64,000 nucleotides of DNA from Balanoglossus misakiensis (Eukaryota > Hemichordata), in NCBI GenBank assembly GCA_040954595.2, contig CM082577.2, positions 3,906,001 to 3,970,000 of the forward strand, in the 5' to 3' direction. The notes beneath the pieces were generated by a model. That model saw only the letters and a program-made list of their open reading frames with translations, had not been told where the DNA came from and did not search any database. This document shows, piece by piece, positions 38,901 to 50,900 of the stretch (within the stretch, counting starts at the first letter, position 1; each line of letters begins with the position of its first letter). Both the position numbers and the translations under genes were made by a program.

Positions 38901-41900
38901 CAATCAAACACTGATGAAGGAAGATACGGCGTGCTGCTACACGTGCATATGGCGGCCCACCTCGGCATACTGAGTGGGCAGCGGAAAATGCAGTATTTAC
39001 CACGCTTGTGATGCACTACGCCACAACACAGAATTCAATTATTCCTTAATAGACGTTAAATAGGCTTTTGCTACCTAGGTAAGTGGTAGAAATCTCATTA
39101 CAGTTGTCGACAGAATTTCAAGATGGCGGATAGTTTCTGCGAATTCATGAAATACAGGGGTCTGTTCGAGAAAAAAAGTTTGGCCTCGAGTTATAGGATT
39201 TTCAATGCGAGATGTCACATCGCTCTTTCTTCTACGGGGTTAACTAATGTCACATTTGAGGGAGATGTTTTAATATTTGTTTGATTGTGCAACGAGTGTG
39301 TCAAGATTTCCTTGACAGTGTATGAAGCTCCGGTCCTATACTCCATGTCGTCAATGGAGCTTGCCTAATGACACTATTAATGGCAGTTAGATGCTGTCCA
39401 GTGAAAAGTTTGTCTGCCGAATCAGTTTGGTGTCTAATGGGCGATATGTGGGGCACCGTGTTCGTCGTCTGCGCAGGGAACCGTGGACACATTTTACCAG
39501 GGGCCGTCAATCTACCGCAATAAATTACTAAGTATAACTGCTTGTTTAGGAGCGAGATATTACACACAATTTTCTTCCCACGCGATTTACGGAAATCAAT
39601 GCTAACAGAAGCGAACGCCGACGCTTTTCTTGTTTATAGCTGGAATGACGTTAAGGTTGTTCACCGGCAGACTGACAAGTGCAGTGACATTTCTTAAATA
39701 TTTAGAGTAGAGACGAGGGCATCGAAATCAGCGCTACTTTCGAATGTCACACGGGAAATCCCCCAAGCTTTGTGATTAAGGCAAATTTGACATGTAAAAT
39801 ATCTTGTTCCGTGCAGAATACAATCGTTCCCCCACTGAACGCCGTTGGGTTACTAGCGTGGATGTGCTGTGGGTATTTAAAACACCTGTTGGGGATACGC
39901 ACGCTTGTTGACGTCGGCGAATCAATATGGAAAGGTTACGCCAAGACATAGGTGCAAACACACGCGCCCACCACCCAATACAGCCTGCAGCAAAGTTTAC
40001 TAGGGATACAAATTTGTTAAATAATCTTTTCAATCGCAGTTTTCGTCTGGTTCGAACATATGCATGTATGCTGCTCTTGGAGATGTTAACACAGGACGCA
40101 GTGAACAGGGCTAGGTTACAGTTCGATTCGTATTATCATTAATATTGAATCGGTTGGCCAACTGTCTTCATACTCTGGGATGACATGACAGTAAATGGCG
40201 TGAACTTAAGTACGTTTTCCATAATATTGTACCCTTGGTGCGAAGTGATGTTTCTATACGAAAATTACCGTCGACCCTCTTGGGGAAGAGGTCACATTTT
40301 GCGAACAGGGACGAGCGAGGGAAAGACTTACAATTGCGAGCTCAGGGAAGGGCCAGGGCCCCCGCTTCACGTAACCTACTGAACCCAAATTCCTCCGACC
40401 CACCCTCTCCCGTAATTTTTGAAAGCTCCCTTGAGGCCAAATGGAAATGTGATATAAACTTACACGTCTTTTTTGAACAGTGTAGACGGCCAGATGATAT
40501 CAATAGTAATATTTGAGTGGCCGTGCAGAGAGATTTACGTTACGATTAGTTTTAGCTCGGATATGATGAAAACAATACGACTCACTGTATTTATCAGACG
40601 TATGCGAAAATAATATTCAGGCCATATCTGGTATAGACGCCAGCGCATATTACACCAGGCAAATTGACAAGTCGGATTCTTCGTAATTTTAGAACACCAA
40701 AAAAATATTTATAAAATTTGGTAATCACGAGATGTGTTCAGCATGAATATTTCTTTTAATCGTACAGTTTGTTATTCATTATTTTAATGGTGTTATTCGG
40801 CTGTTATTGAAACATGATGTCCGAGCCCTTCTCTCACGCTGTGGACCACATGGATGCAGAACTTAAAACGTTATTTTACGGTAACTGATTCCGGCTTTAC
40901 GATATCATGACGTGCATTTACTTGAAGATTTGAGGCCAGTAAGGTATATGAAAATTGGTACACTACAAAGAACAGTCGCGGCTATAAACGAAGTACCCAT
41001 TATTTTTACATTTCTGTGTCTGTCTGTGTGTCTGTGTCTGTCTGTCTGCCTGCCTGCCTGCCTGCCTCCCTGCCTGTCTGTCTAAGAGGTGGTTTACCTG
41101 GATATATGTCAGACGACTAACAACCATGAATACGTTATTCAATAGCGTTATCTCACGAAGACCGACGGTGTTCTAAGACAGGCGGCAGCTCACTGATACC
41201 TGTAAGTTTGCTCGATTTCCCGGCTGATAGGCGTGCCGATGCTATCACCCACAACCAACAGCGATAGCCGTTCTTTCCCGTTGTTTGCAGCATGAATACA
41301 TAATTCATTCGAGACATTTTCTCTGCAATGTACGAGTCAAGCGTTCTTAGTCAAAACAATATAAACATGTCGTAGTTTTTTCTTGGAAGATATCTATTAT
41401 TGAATGTGTCCTCCCGTTTTCATTACTTTCCATCATGATTATTTTTCACTGATCGCCTCTGACAAAATGATAGTATATTTCCAAAATGCGTGATTTCGGT
41501 GACTTTTATAACCACTGTGGTAACTGGAGAGATGTTTTAATGGAGGTGGTTTTCTTGTAACAAATAAACACTGCACTGCAAGTGAAAATAAAACTCCCGC
41601 CATTACGAACGCTGTGTAGTACATTGTACGCACGCGTCAAAAAGGTTTTACGATGTTGATTCAGTACCATTTTGTGATTACTGACAACGTCCTGTGAAAC
41701 GAGCCTGACTGTTCAAAGATGTTTTCGAATAAAGAGTGGATTATGGTGAGAATTGTAGATATATTCATTAGAAATTCTATCAGACATCTCTCTTCGGAAA
41801 ACGAACTCGTTTCGTTTGTTTTTCACGTGCATCACCGACTTCAAATTGCGTATCCACGCGGAAAATGTTTAATTTTTCGTTGAATATAGAATGATTCTCG

Positions 41901-44900
41901 GGGCTGTTCAGCTCATTTATAATACTAGATTGATTTCATGATGCGTATTTAATGGAACGTTGATTTTTCTTTTTCTTTAATTCATTTGAGAATTCTACAG
42001 TCAGTGACCAGGGATGATTTACGACTAACGACCGACAGCCCCCGCCCCGTTTATTATAGTGCTATCAGTGAACCGATCGGGTGATTATCCGATCCCCAGA
42101 ATACTGTTCAGACCCCATGTTTAGACGACATAGGTCAGCACACTGTTATGGCAACGACTGTATACAATTTTTGTAACCAGAGTCTCTGGTTTGGCACATG
42201 CTTGCATTAGACTATAATCGCACTTTAAACTTTAAAATTTCACAATCACCCAACAATTATTAGACTACTACTCAATTAAAATAACATAGTGCTGACAGGA
42301 TGGTGGGCATTCATGTTTATTCCTACATGCCGTGCTTTACTTAGCTGACATACGATGCGATCATGGTATTTCTACAACAACAAAAATACCGGCGAAATCA
42401 TTGCGAAAAGGCGCCTTGGTTATCGTTCCAAACGATCTTAACACATCTGAGTCAACATTGAAGACAGGTTTTGGACTCTGAGAAGAGTCGATAACGCCGC
42501 GCGTAAATATACGTTTTGTGCATTCAGCGAGAGAGAGATGTGCCCGGGTTGTGTTTATTGCCATGCAAGACTTTTACGCCAAAATGCCACTGTCATCATG
42601 ATGGATCGACCATCCCCGGCCTTTCTCCAAAGGGGAAATTTCCTGTGGTTATGCTTGATCAATTGGGTCTGGGAACGGAAAAGGAGAGATTGTAATCTTT
42701 AAGTACGCGGCGCAGAAGAGCGGCAAATTCTGTTTCATAGGCGCGGCGGGAAGATGGTGGGAATTCGGATTGAGCGCAGAGAGAAGGCATGGACTTTTAT
42801 CCGTGATTTAAGGCACTGATAGTAATAGTTTATAAGCATAACCCTATCATTATAACTATCAAATCGGTTGTTAATTATTTTGGACATTTTTTTTCTTGCA
42901 GACAACATCGCCGACTGTTTTGCAGTTTGCCGCTTCTCTGACCCAACAATCAGCCGCCATATTGGATTTTCTTTCGTACCACGAGTGGTACCGCTTTAAT
43001 GTTGTTACCAGCCTCGCTCCAGGACATATAGAATTCTCAAATCAAATGAAGCGACAGGTGAAACAACTGCATCGACGCTTTTCTGAATGGACAATTCAGA
43101 CAGAAATTAAAATTGACATGTCCACCAGTATGCACATTCCCATGCAATCGTTATCGTACAGCAATATTTCAGTGACAATTTTGTATTCAACGAGAGACGA
43201 AGCCAGGAGTATCTTCGAGTTTGCAAAAGCGTTTGAATTCTTCCAACAGGGCTATGTGTGGATCGCCACAGAGCTGACCACGGGGAGCCTGGAGGATGCG
43301 CGGAGAGCGCCCCCGGAGTTCCCGCCAGGATTGATAACCGTGAAGTTTCAGTCTCTAGCCTACAATTTCCAAGAACGTCTCGAAGACGCCTTGTCACTGT
43401 ACAAGGAAGCTTTTTTAACTTATTCAAAGCGGGGGCATTTAAACCAACCAAACGAACTTCGGGACTGTTTTGTAAGGCAGCCGAAGAATACTGAACTGCA
43501 TGAAATTTTAAGAGACACTGCAATCCCGGACAGAAATAGTTTTGCATTTACAGACCAAGGATTCGTTGAAAATCCTCGACTGGTTTTTGCTTCATTGAAT
43601 GATAACTCTATATGGAAGAAGGTAAATGTATTATAATTATTATTATTATAATCGTCATCATCATCATCATCACAATTATGCATATACTTTTTAACAAGTC
43701 TTCAGTTTTCGTAGAAACAGTATGCAGTTACGTAAAAAGGAGACATTGCCCACAAAAATAGTGTCAATGACACTGTGCTCTCATTTGATTACAATTGTAC
43801 ATGAAACATTAGTTCTTGACCAATTCTCCTCCGAAAACAATATTCATTAACCATACTGTTGACAAGATCATTGGACCCAGCAAACCAAACTGGAACGAAA
43901 AAAATGAAAAACCTGACTCTCTATCTTACTGTTTGGAAAACAGGTTGGGATGTGGAGAAACGGAAGCATAACGCTCGACAAAATCCCGTGGATAGGGAAA
44001 CCAGACCTGACGCCTACAGGTCACACCAAACGCCGCCACGTTCGGATCGTGGCGCTGGTGGAGGTGCCTTTCGTCGCCGTAGTGCCTTACGAGAAGGTCA
44101 ACATGACATGCCATGCCGGTGTGGAGTGTAGAAAGAAGAATAAGACAACGGGGTTGGTAAATATTCTTTACTTTTGAACATTCTTTGTTCATTTGTGCCC
44201 GCAAATGAATGTCGTGCCGGTGGGGGTCATAGGTCACCAGGGGTGAGATTTCAAAACAGTTCGGATGCCACATGTGCCACATGCCAGTCAACGTTTATTA
44301 TCGCCGTACAATCTAGAAACATTTCCATTTCCTACGTATGTGACGATCTGAACAGACAATTATTTCTGATTTGTCTCCGAAAGGGGGTTCTTTATCAGCT
44401 ATTTTAGATAGCGTAAATACTGGTTGAAAGACGTACAGTAGATAAAGTGACGTTATGTTCGATTATATTGCTGATTCAAATCTACATTCACTATCCTGGA
44501 GCGTCTGCTGTCATTACGCGCAGCCTGCTGACTGTTTTGCCATCTGGGCCCGTGGAATAGAAAAATCTCGATTGCATATACAACAACTGATAAAAAGAGT
44601 AGATTTGCTGATGTTACGTAGGGAAACATTTTGGACACATCTTTGGGGTTTTTTTGCAAACCAAGGTGACACCTCTGATGAGTAGGTCACGAGTCTCAAA
44701 GGACTATTATATTTTCCGAAGCTTCTTTCAATCAATCAAGTACACTCTTAAAATTAGCAAATTTGCAAATAGTAATTGTATCGTTGAAAGAAGAAAATAT
44801 CTTTGAACGAAGAAATCCACCGAGTTGTATTGCACTCGTGAGAGCCATCGGCGATTCCAAGCACGAAATTTACATACACGCGAGGTAATGGTAATGACAT

Positions 44901-47900
44901 CTGGAATCGGCGGCAAGTGTCTAGCTTTCCAAGCCTCATCACGTTAGTAAACACAACTTAACATTTAGATGGTGTGATTTATCGGATCATAAGGAGATCC
45001 GCAGCTTAGAGTGGGCGAGCTTAGCAAGTCACCGTAGAAAGCACACGGCAGACGGGCGAGAGATAAAAAAGCTAGATAAATAGGGAGACCAATTCCCCGG
45101 GGAGTAATTTTTGGGTTATTTTTATCGTTCCCAAGGACTCATCGTCTGATACTTTGTCGAGGGACGTGATTTGAGTCGGGGATCGATATTGGTTAGCGAG
45201 ACTTCGACGATGCTTCTCTCGTTTACAATTCGGCGTTCAGATTAAACATCACGGGTAATGGTCCTTTCTTATAGGTTAGGCGAGCTATTTCTGGGTTCGT
45301 CTAATTTGGTATTCTGCCCCTAATGCCACGACCCATTTTTGTTTTCAATTTGCTCACTTCTGGTGTATGCAACGCCACTTTTTGTCGTTCAGTCACGTGA
45401 CATTCACCATCAGTCACCGGTTTCAAGTTCATAAAATTTTACACTCTCTCATGCACGCTTGCGCATATAGTTGCAAATGTTCGGTTGAATTTATGTCTTC
45501 AGATCTCCTAAAAACAAAATATTTGGTTCAGTGTATAATTTATCGAGCAAAAGGAAACATGTCGGTATCGGTTCAAGATCAGCCATTAAACTACATTTTT
45601 CTTCTGGTTGTAGTGCCATTTGACAGTTTTTATCGCAACATGGCCGCCATCGGAAAGGAGATCTTTCGGTTCTCGATGAATACGCGTCAAAGTTGCTCCC
45701 GGTTGTTTACCTGTGTTAGAATGTGTTCATAAATGCACTGACGCAAAGGAAGAATTCGTGTACATGTAGGGTCATGTAGGAGCTAATCGATTGCCGCGAG
45801 AAATACTGGGTTCCATCAAAAGGATGTCGCCCAACACGCAACTGTGCAGGCATTAACCAAACAAATGGATTTTAGGGAGATGAAAAACATATTTTATGTC
45901 CATTCAATTTTCCGCCTCAAATCCGTTTATCGCATATTCAATTCATACACACAGCAGAACGGTAATTGAATTCGGGCGTGGAGCTCGTATGGTGGCCGAT
46001 GGTTCATACTCGGCCATAGATGGTACATGTGCATAAGCGATTTGTTCATACCGATGGGTATGAGTGCTGTCGGAGGGGGATTAAAGCAAAAGTTGAAAAG
46101 CTCCTTCTTCCCGTTCATGCGAGGATAAACTAAAGAAGGGTCGCTGCCGTGGATTATTTGGCTTTTGAATTCACGGGTGATCCCTTTTGCTCTCTTGTTT
46201 TTCACTGCTTGTTCGGTGCAGTTCGCATGAAAGAAGATCACGAAACAGCATGAGTGTGTTTTGTAAATTCTTCCTAACATTTGGAGAACGAAAGCGCGTG
46301 ATCGGTCGACTGTTGATCTGTTAACGACCGAATGGTTGCAGGATCGCGGGGGGGGGGGGGGTAGGCATACGATCTTATATTATTTATTTTTAATATATTA
46401 ACATTTTATAAGATAATTCTTCCGTGCATTTATTATAAATTATCACCGACCTAATAGATGAGATATCTTGAATTCGAAATCTGTTTACATAATTGAACAA
46501 TATGACTTTTAATATTCGAGTATAGGACTTTTACAAGTTCGAAGTAAGTTAAAATATAAACGTTGGGTTGACATTTAGAATGGCGATTTTATGCGATTAA
46601 ATAAAAATTTTGGGGGCGTTAATTTTCAAGGTTGACTGTCTGGAATAAAAACAACATATAAATGGCACACGATGGTATATCCTTTTTGTGTGTGAAAAGC
46701 TTCGATATTCTAATTACCTACCCCTACTGGATGGAAAATAGTAATGGCTTCATTCTATTGGTTGGTCGCGATATTAGCATTTGAGCTCCGCCCAATGATT
46801 GACGTCACATATCAAAACCTTCGATATGCTAAATACCAACTGTTACTCGATGGAATAGTAATGACAGTGGCCTCTCTCGATATCGCGAAAAAGTTAACTC
46901 GCGAAAAAAAGTGTTTTACAGTAGTACATGTAATAGCTTCAGTTCAATCTATTGGTTGGTCGCTATATTAACATTGGAGTTCCCCCATTGATTGATATCA
47001 AAAATCAAACGTTTTGATATGCTAAATACCTACTGTTACTCGATGGAATAGTAATGGCTGCATTCTATTGGTTGGTCGCTATATTAGCATTTTAGCTCCG
47101 CCCAATGATTGACGTCACATATCAAGAGGTTTGATATGCTAAATACCTACTGTTACTCGATTGAAGATACGGAGTATTGCTGTGTTGATCTTCGGTACAA
47201 TATGAATTAAAGTTATGTAGCACTCTTTGATCAACAGTTGAAACTCGTGAAGAGTACATCTGAAGAAGGGGACTACATGTTCCCGAAAGCTCATGCTGTA
47301 ATTTCAACTGTTGATCAAAGAGTGCTGCATAACTTTAATATAACTTTATATACGTTGGGTTGACATTTAGAATGGCGAATTTATACGATTAAATAAATAT
47401 TTTGGGGCGTTCATTATCAAGGGTGACTGTCTGGAATAAAAACAACATATCAAAAGCTTCGATATGCTATATTAGCATTGGAGTTCCCCCCCCCCCCCCA
47501 CTCACATCACAAATCAAAAGCTTCGATATGCTAAATACCTACTCTTACTCGATGGAATAGTAATGGCTGCGTTCTATTGGTTGGTCGCTATATTAGCATT
47601 TTAGCTCCGCCCAATGATTGACGTCACATATCAAAAGCGTCGATATGCTAAATACTAGCACCTACTGTTCCACGAGTGCATCTGATGAAGGGGACTACAT
47701 GTTCCCGAAAGCTCTGCTGTAATTTCAACTGTTGATCAAAGAGTGCTACATAACTTTAATTCATATCGATGGAAAATGGTAATCAGGGTCGTCTGCGTTT
47801 AATTCAACGAAAATGCTTCAATTTCATTAATTCAGAGCAAACAGAGTGATAAACACCATACGTCCCTTCTCGTTTCCGGTTTCCGCGACTCGCACATTAA

Positions 47901-50900
47901 TTCTTGATTGACAGTTTATCCTCATTTTCAGGAAATATGCAGTCAAATGTCCATTACTCAAGCCCATCTGCCGTGCGTTATACGCTCATAACATACGACT
48001 ACCCATGCATGACAGAACTAATTGATATATCGTGTATATTTCATAACATAAGGTTAATCTACGCACTGTGTATTTTGCAGCAATAGGCCTGGTACGTGGA
48101 ATAGCGTCAATTATCGTCTATGTTCCACAGAACGAGGTCATATATCGTCACAATATTTCTTTTGCCCGTGCAGACTTCAAACAGTAAAAGTATAAGCTGA
48201 TTTATGAAAACCGCTTACTGCCGTTATCCCATCGTCATGGTGGATTCAGACTGAAGTAATCTTGCACTCTCGTACATGCCTGGGAAATAAGACCCTCAAA
48301 ATAACGCTATAGGATATCCAAGTTTGAATTAAGAATTATAAATGTGTATTCAAATTGAAAGTACGTATTTTGTCTTCTTAAAAATAACTGAACGTTTTTA
48401 AAAAAAAAAACTTGGTCTTCTGCTCCGTCGACTTTGTTATTTACTATCGAAATTCGTCTCTAGCATTGTCAAACGTCACAGCGCATAGTTCTATCGGCAG
48501 CTTGGTCGCTTGTTTATGGACGGGCCGTTACCGGCGGACGCGTACTAGGCTAAGAAATATCGTCTCGGTGGTATCATTTCTTGGAAACACAAGGATTGAT
48601 ATATCTGTTTAGTAATATAATCAAGAGGCTAGTTTGTCTCGGGACCAGGGATAAAACCAAGATGGAGAGCGGGTAAAAAACGATATCCACTCCCTTGTGA
48701 TTCGTTGATAATCTAAGAAGGAAGGCTCGCGTTCCCGGCAGTGTCGTCTCTTAAGGTGTTCGAACCGTGCGTCGGAAAGTTGAAACGGGATAGGTTAATT
48801 TTTTGAGATATTGAGATAAATACTGAGAGGCCGGATAAAAGTTCCAGTGCTTCAAAGCGAGTGTATACGTGCATTTTGCAAATAAGTCAACTCTCTGTTG
48901 TTTCATAAATCACGGAGGTATCTATCCCTGCCATCTGCGCGCAGCCAACGGGAGAATTAAAGATGAGTGATCGGTCGGTATATGAGAAAGATGGCCTTGT
49001 TTATTGTCTATTGTAGAGTCTTATTTCCAAACGTCTTTGAATTCACAACAAGACAAGCCCTTACAAGAATGCCTGGTCAAGAGCCAGGCACTTTGTAGTG
49101 CATCAACAATTAGTGTAGTGTTAAGTCGGCGATTTTTTTTTATCAGATCGCAGTTATTTAGAAATTGAATCGTTTTGTCAAATACTGAAATGACTCCTTT
49201 GACCTATAATTGTATGCATGTAACAACGATGAAAAATCACCCATGGCAAGCTTCAACAGACCAACTATCAATCTTTTGGCATCAACTGTACAGATATTTA
49301 CCTTCGCCGGATCTTTGCTGTCTACTGTTGTCGTGGCAACAGTGAAGGCAAAGACGGAGCCTATATATACGACTGGTTTCAACCAGGTTGACCAACTCTA
49401 TGCGGAGAGATAAGTTTTGTTCCAGTAATGGGGCCTTATAGCAAGACATGCGTGCTAAACGATAGCCAGTCTCGCTTTTTCGTACATCCTTAAGCCGTGT
49501 TTTTATTGTCACCATTGCTATTTACAGTGAATTTTACACGATGTGCTGCTCCGGCTACTGCATCGAACTCCTGAAGATGCTCAGCCGCGACATGGTGTTC
49601 ACCTACGACATCTACCTGGTGGACGACGACCTCTACGGCGTGGAGAGCCCCAACGGCAGCTGGAACGGCATCATCCGGGACCTGATCGAGGGCAAGGCCG
49701 ACGCTGCCGTGGCCGCCGTCAAGATGTCGAGCGACCGATACAAAGTGGTGGATTTCTCCGTTCCCTTCATGGAGGTCGGCGTCGCCGTGCTGGTGCCCAA
49801 GTCGTCCGGTGTCGTCTTGCCCCATGCTTTTCTAGGTAGGCGTTTCCCGCTCTCCTATACAGCCCTATGCTTTTCTCGGCCAGCGTTTCCCGCTTTTTTT
49901 TACAAAATAGATCTATAGAGCGCCGGATACCACATTGTTTCGATGAAACGACACGGCCCAGAAGTACAAATATTGCTAGCGGCATGCGGCGTGTAAAGAC
50001 CCATACATGGGCTTTTCATTTGATAATGACTGCAAATATCATTCTCAGAAGCTCTTTGTACTGCAGTAGTTCAATATTTAACTGAACTGATGCGTCAAAG
50101 TGGAATTCTGTTCATTACTGTTCAAGGTGCATGTAATATCTCAGGAAGCATTATTCGACAAATACGGTACAATACAACACAAATACATCACTTTCCGTTA
50201 ATATGAAAGTGCTCTAGGTGATATTCATATTAGATTTTACACCGAAGTCGACTGATGGATCTCTTTGGGATCTAAATGTGCCGCTAAATAGGCGAAAATC
50301 ACATATTTGTTGTGGAGTTCATTCTGTTCCTTTGTTGATAATATTTCCTGGATTTAAATATTATGTCAACATTATCGCTTTTTAGAGTCTTCTCCTCGTA
50401 AAAAACAACAACGGACTTTTCTCTGAATTCTTTTGTGATTCAGTCAAAAGATCTGTGGAGTCACCCGCGGCCGCATGCAAAGATTGGGTTCGAAGCGTGC
50501 GTGTTTTTTTTCAGCTGATCTTCGCTAAAATTTGTGTCGTTCTCTCTCTCTTTCAGCCCCTTTTGATATCGCTATCTGGGTCATTGTCCTGGTGGTGACG
50601 CTGAACGTTGCGGCGGTATCCGTGTTTTTCTTCGAATTCTGCAGCCCGTACGGCCACAACCGTAAAATTGAAGACCTCAAAGGAATTGTGGGTAAGAGCG
50701 CCCTCAGCTTTCCCTGGCTCCACGTGGTCCGCTGCGATGCGCTCTCCTTCGCAGACGAACAAAGTACGAGATGAAATTGAAGATAACGGACTTTTCACAT
50801 TCATGCAATGTCTTCTTAAAGAGTGACAAGAGTCTTTAGCTACTCCATACCCGACTGTAGACATACATGTACGTGCATTTATGAAATCATGTTCGTTTTT

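Larger units (their letters stand above)
13736..42901 (+). other. First intron of gene B, 29.2 kb
   Basis: Starts gtaagt and ends ttgcag. I scanned it for nested genes on both strands: the longest open frames (27818-28210 +, 38431-38838 -, 25160-25528 -, 15033-15383 +) match nothing known and lack a coding look. It holds the TIR element at 26200-27294, dispersed repeats at 20084-20150 and 39058-39127, tandem repeats at 28076, 32755 and 41013, and a palindrome near 31142. Enhancers are likely in an intron this long but cannot be identified from sequence alone. Confidence 0.75.
46560..47770. repeat. Composite repeat field with about 116-bp units
   Basis: Two modules alternate. Module 1 (about 100 bp, cgttgggttgacatttag to aacaacatat) occurs at 46560-46659 and 47352-47450. 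Module 2 (about 116 bp, from tcgatatgctaaatac to gacgtcacatatca) occurs near 46702, 46821, 47014, 47130 (start only), 47519 and 47637 (start only). Complete copies of module 2 carry cccaatgattgacgtca, a CRE-type palindrome TGACGTCA (46800-46807, 47110-47117, 47619-47626) beside a CCAAT-like box. A hairpin follows each module set. The second copy of module 2 is interrupted by a MITE fragment. Confidence 0.8.
44153..49527 (+). other. Third intron of gene B
   Basis: 5.4 kb with no supported exon. It carries a poly-G run near 46349-46361 and the composite repeat field at 46560-47770. Confidence 0.75.
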
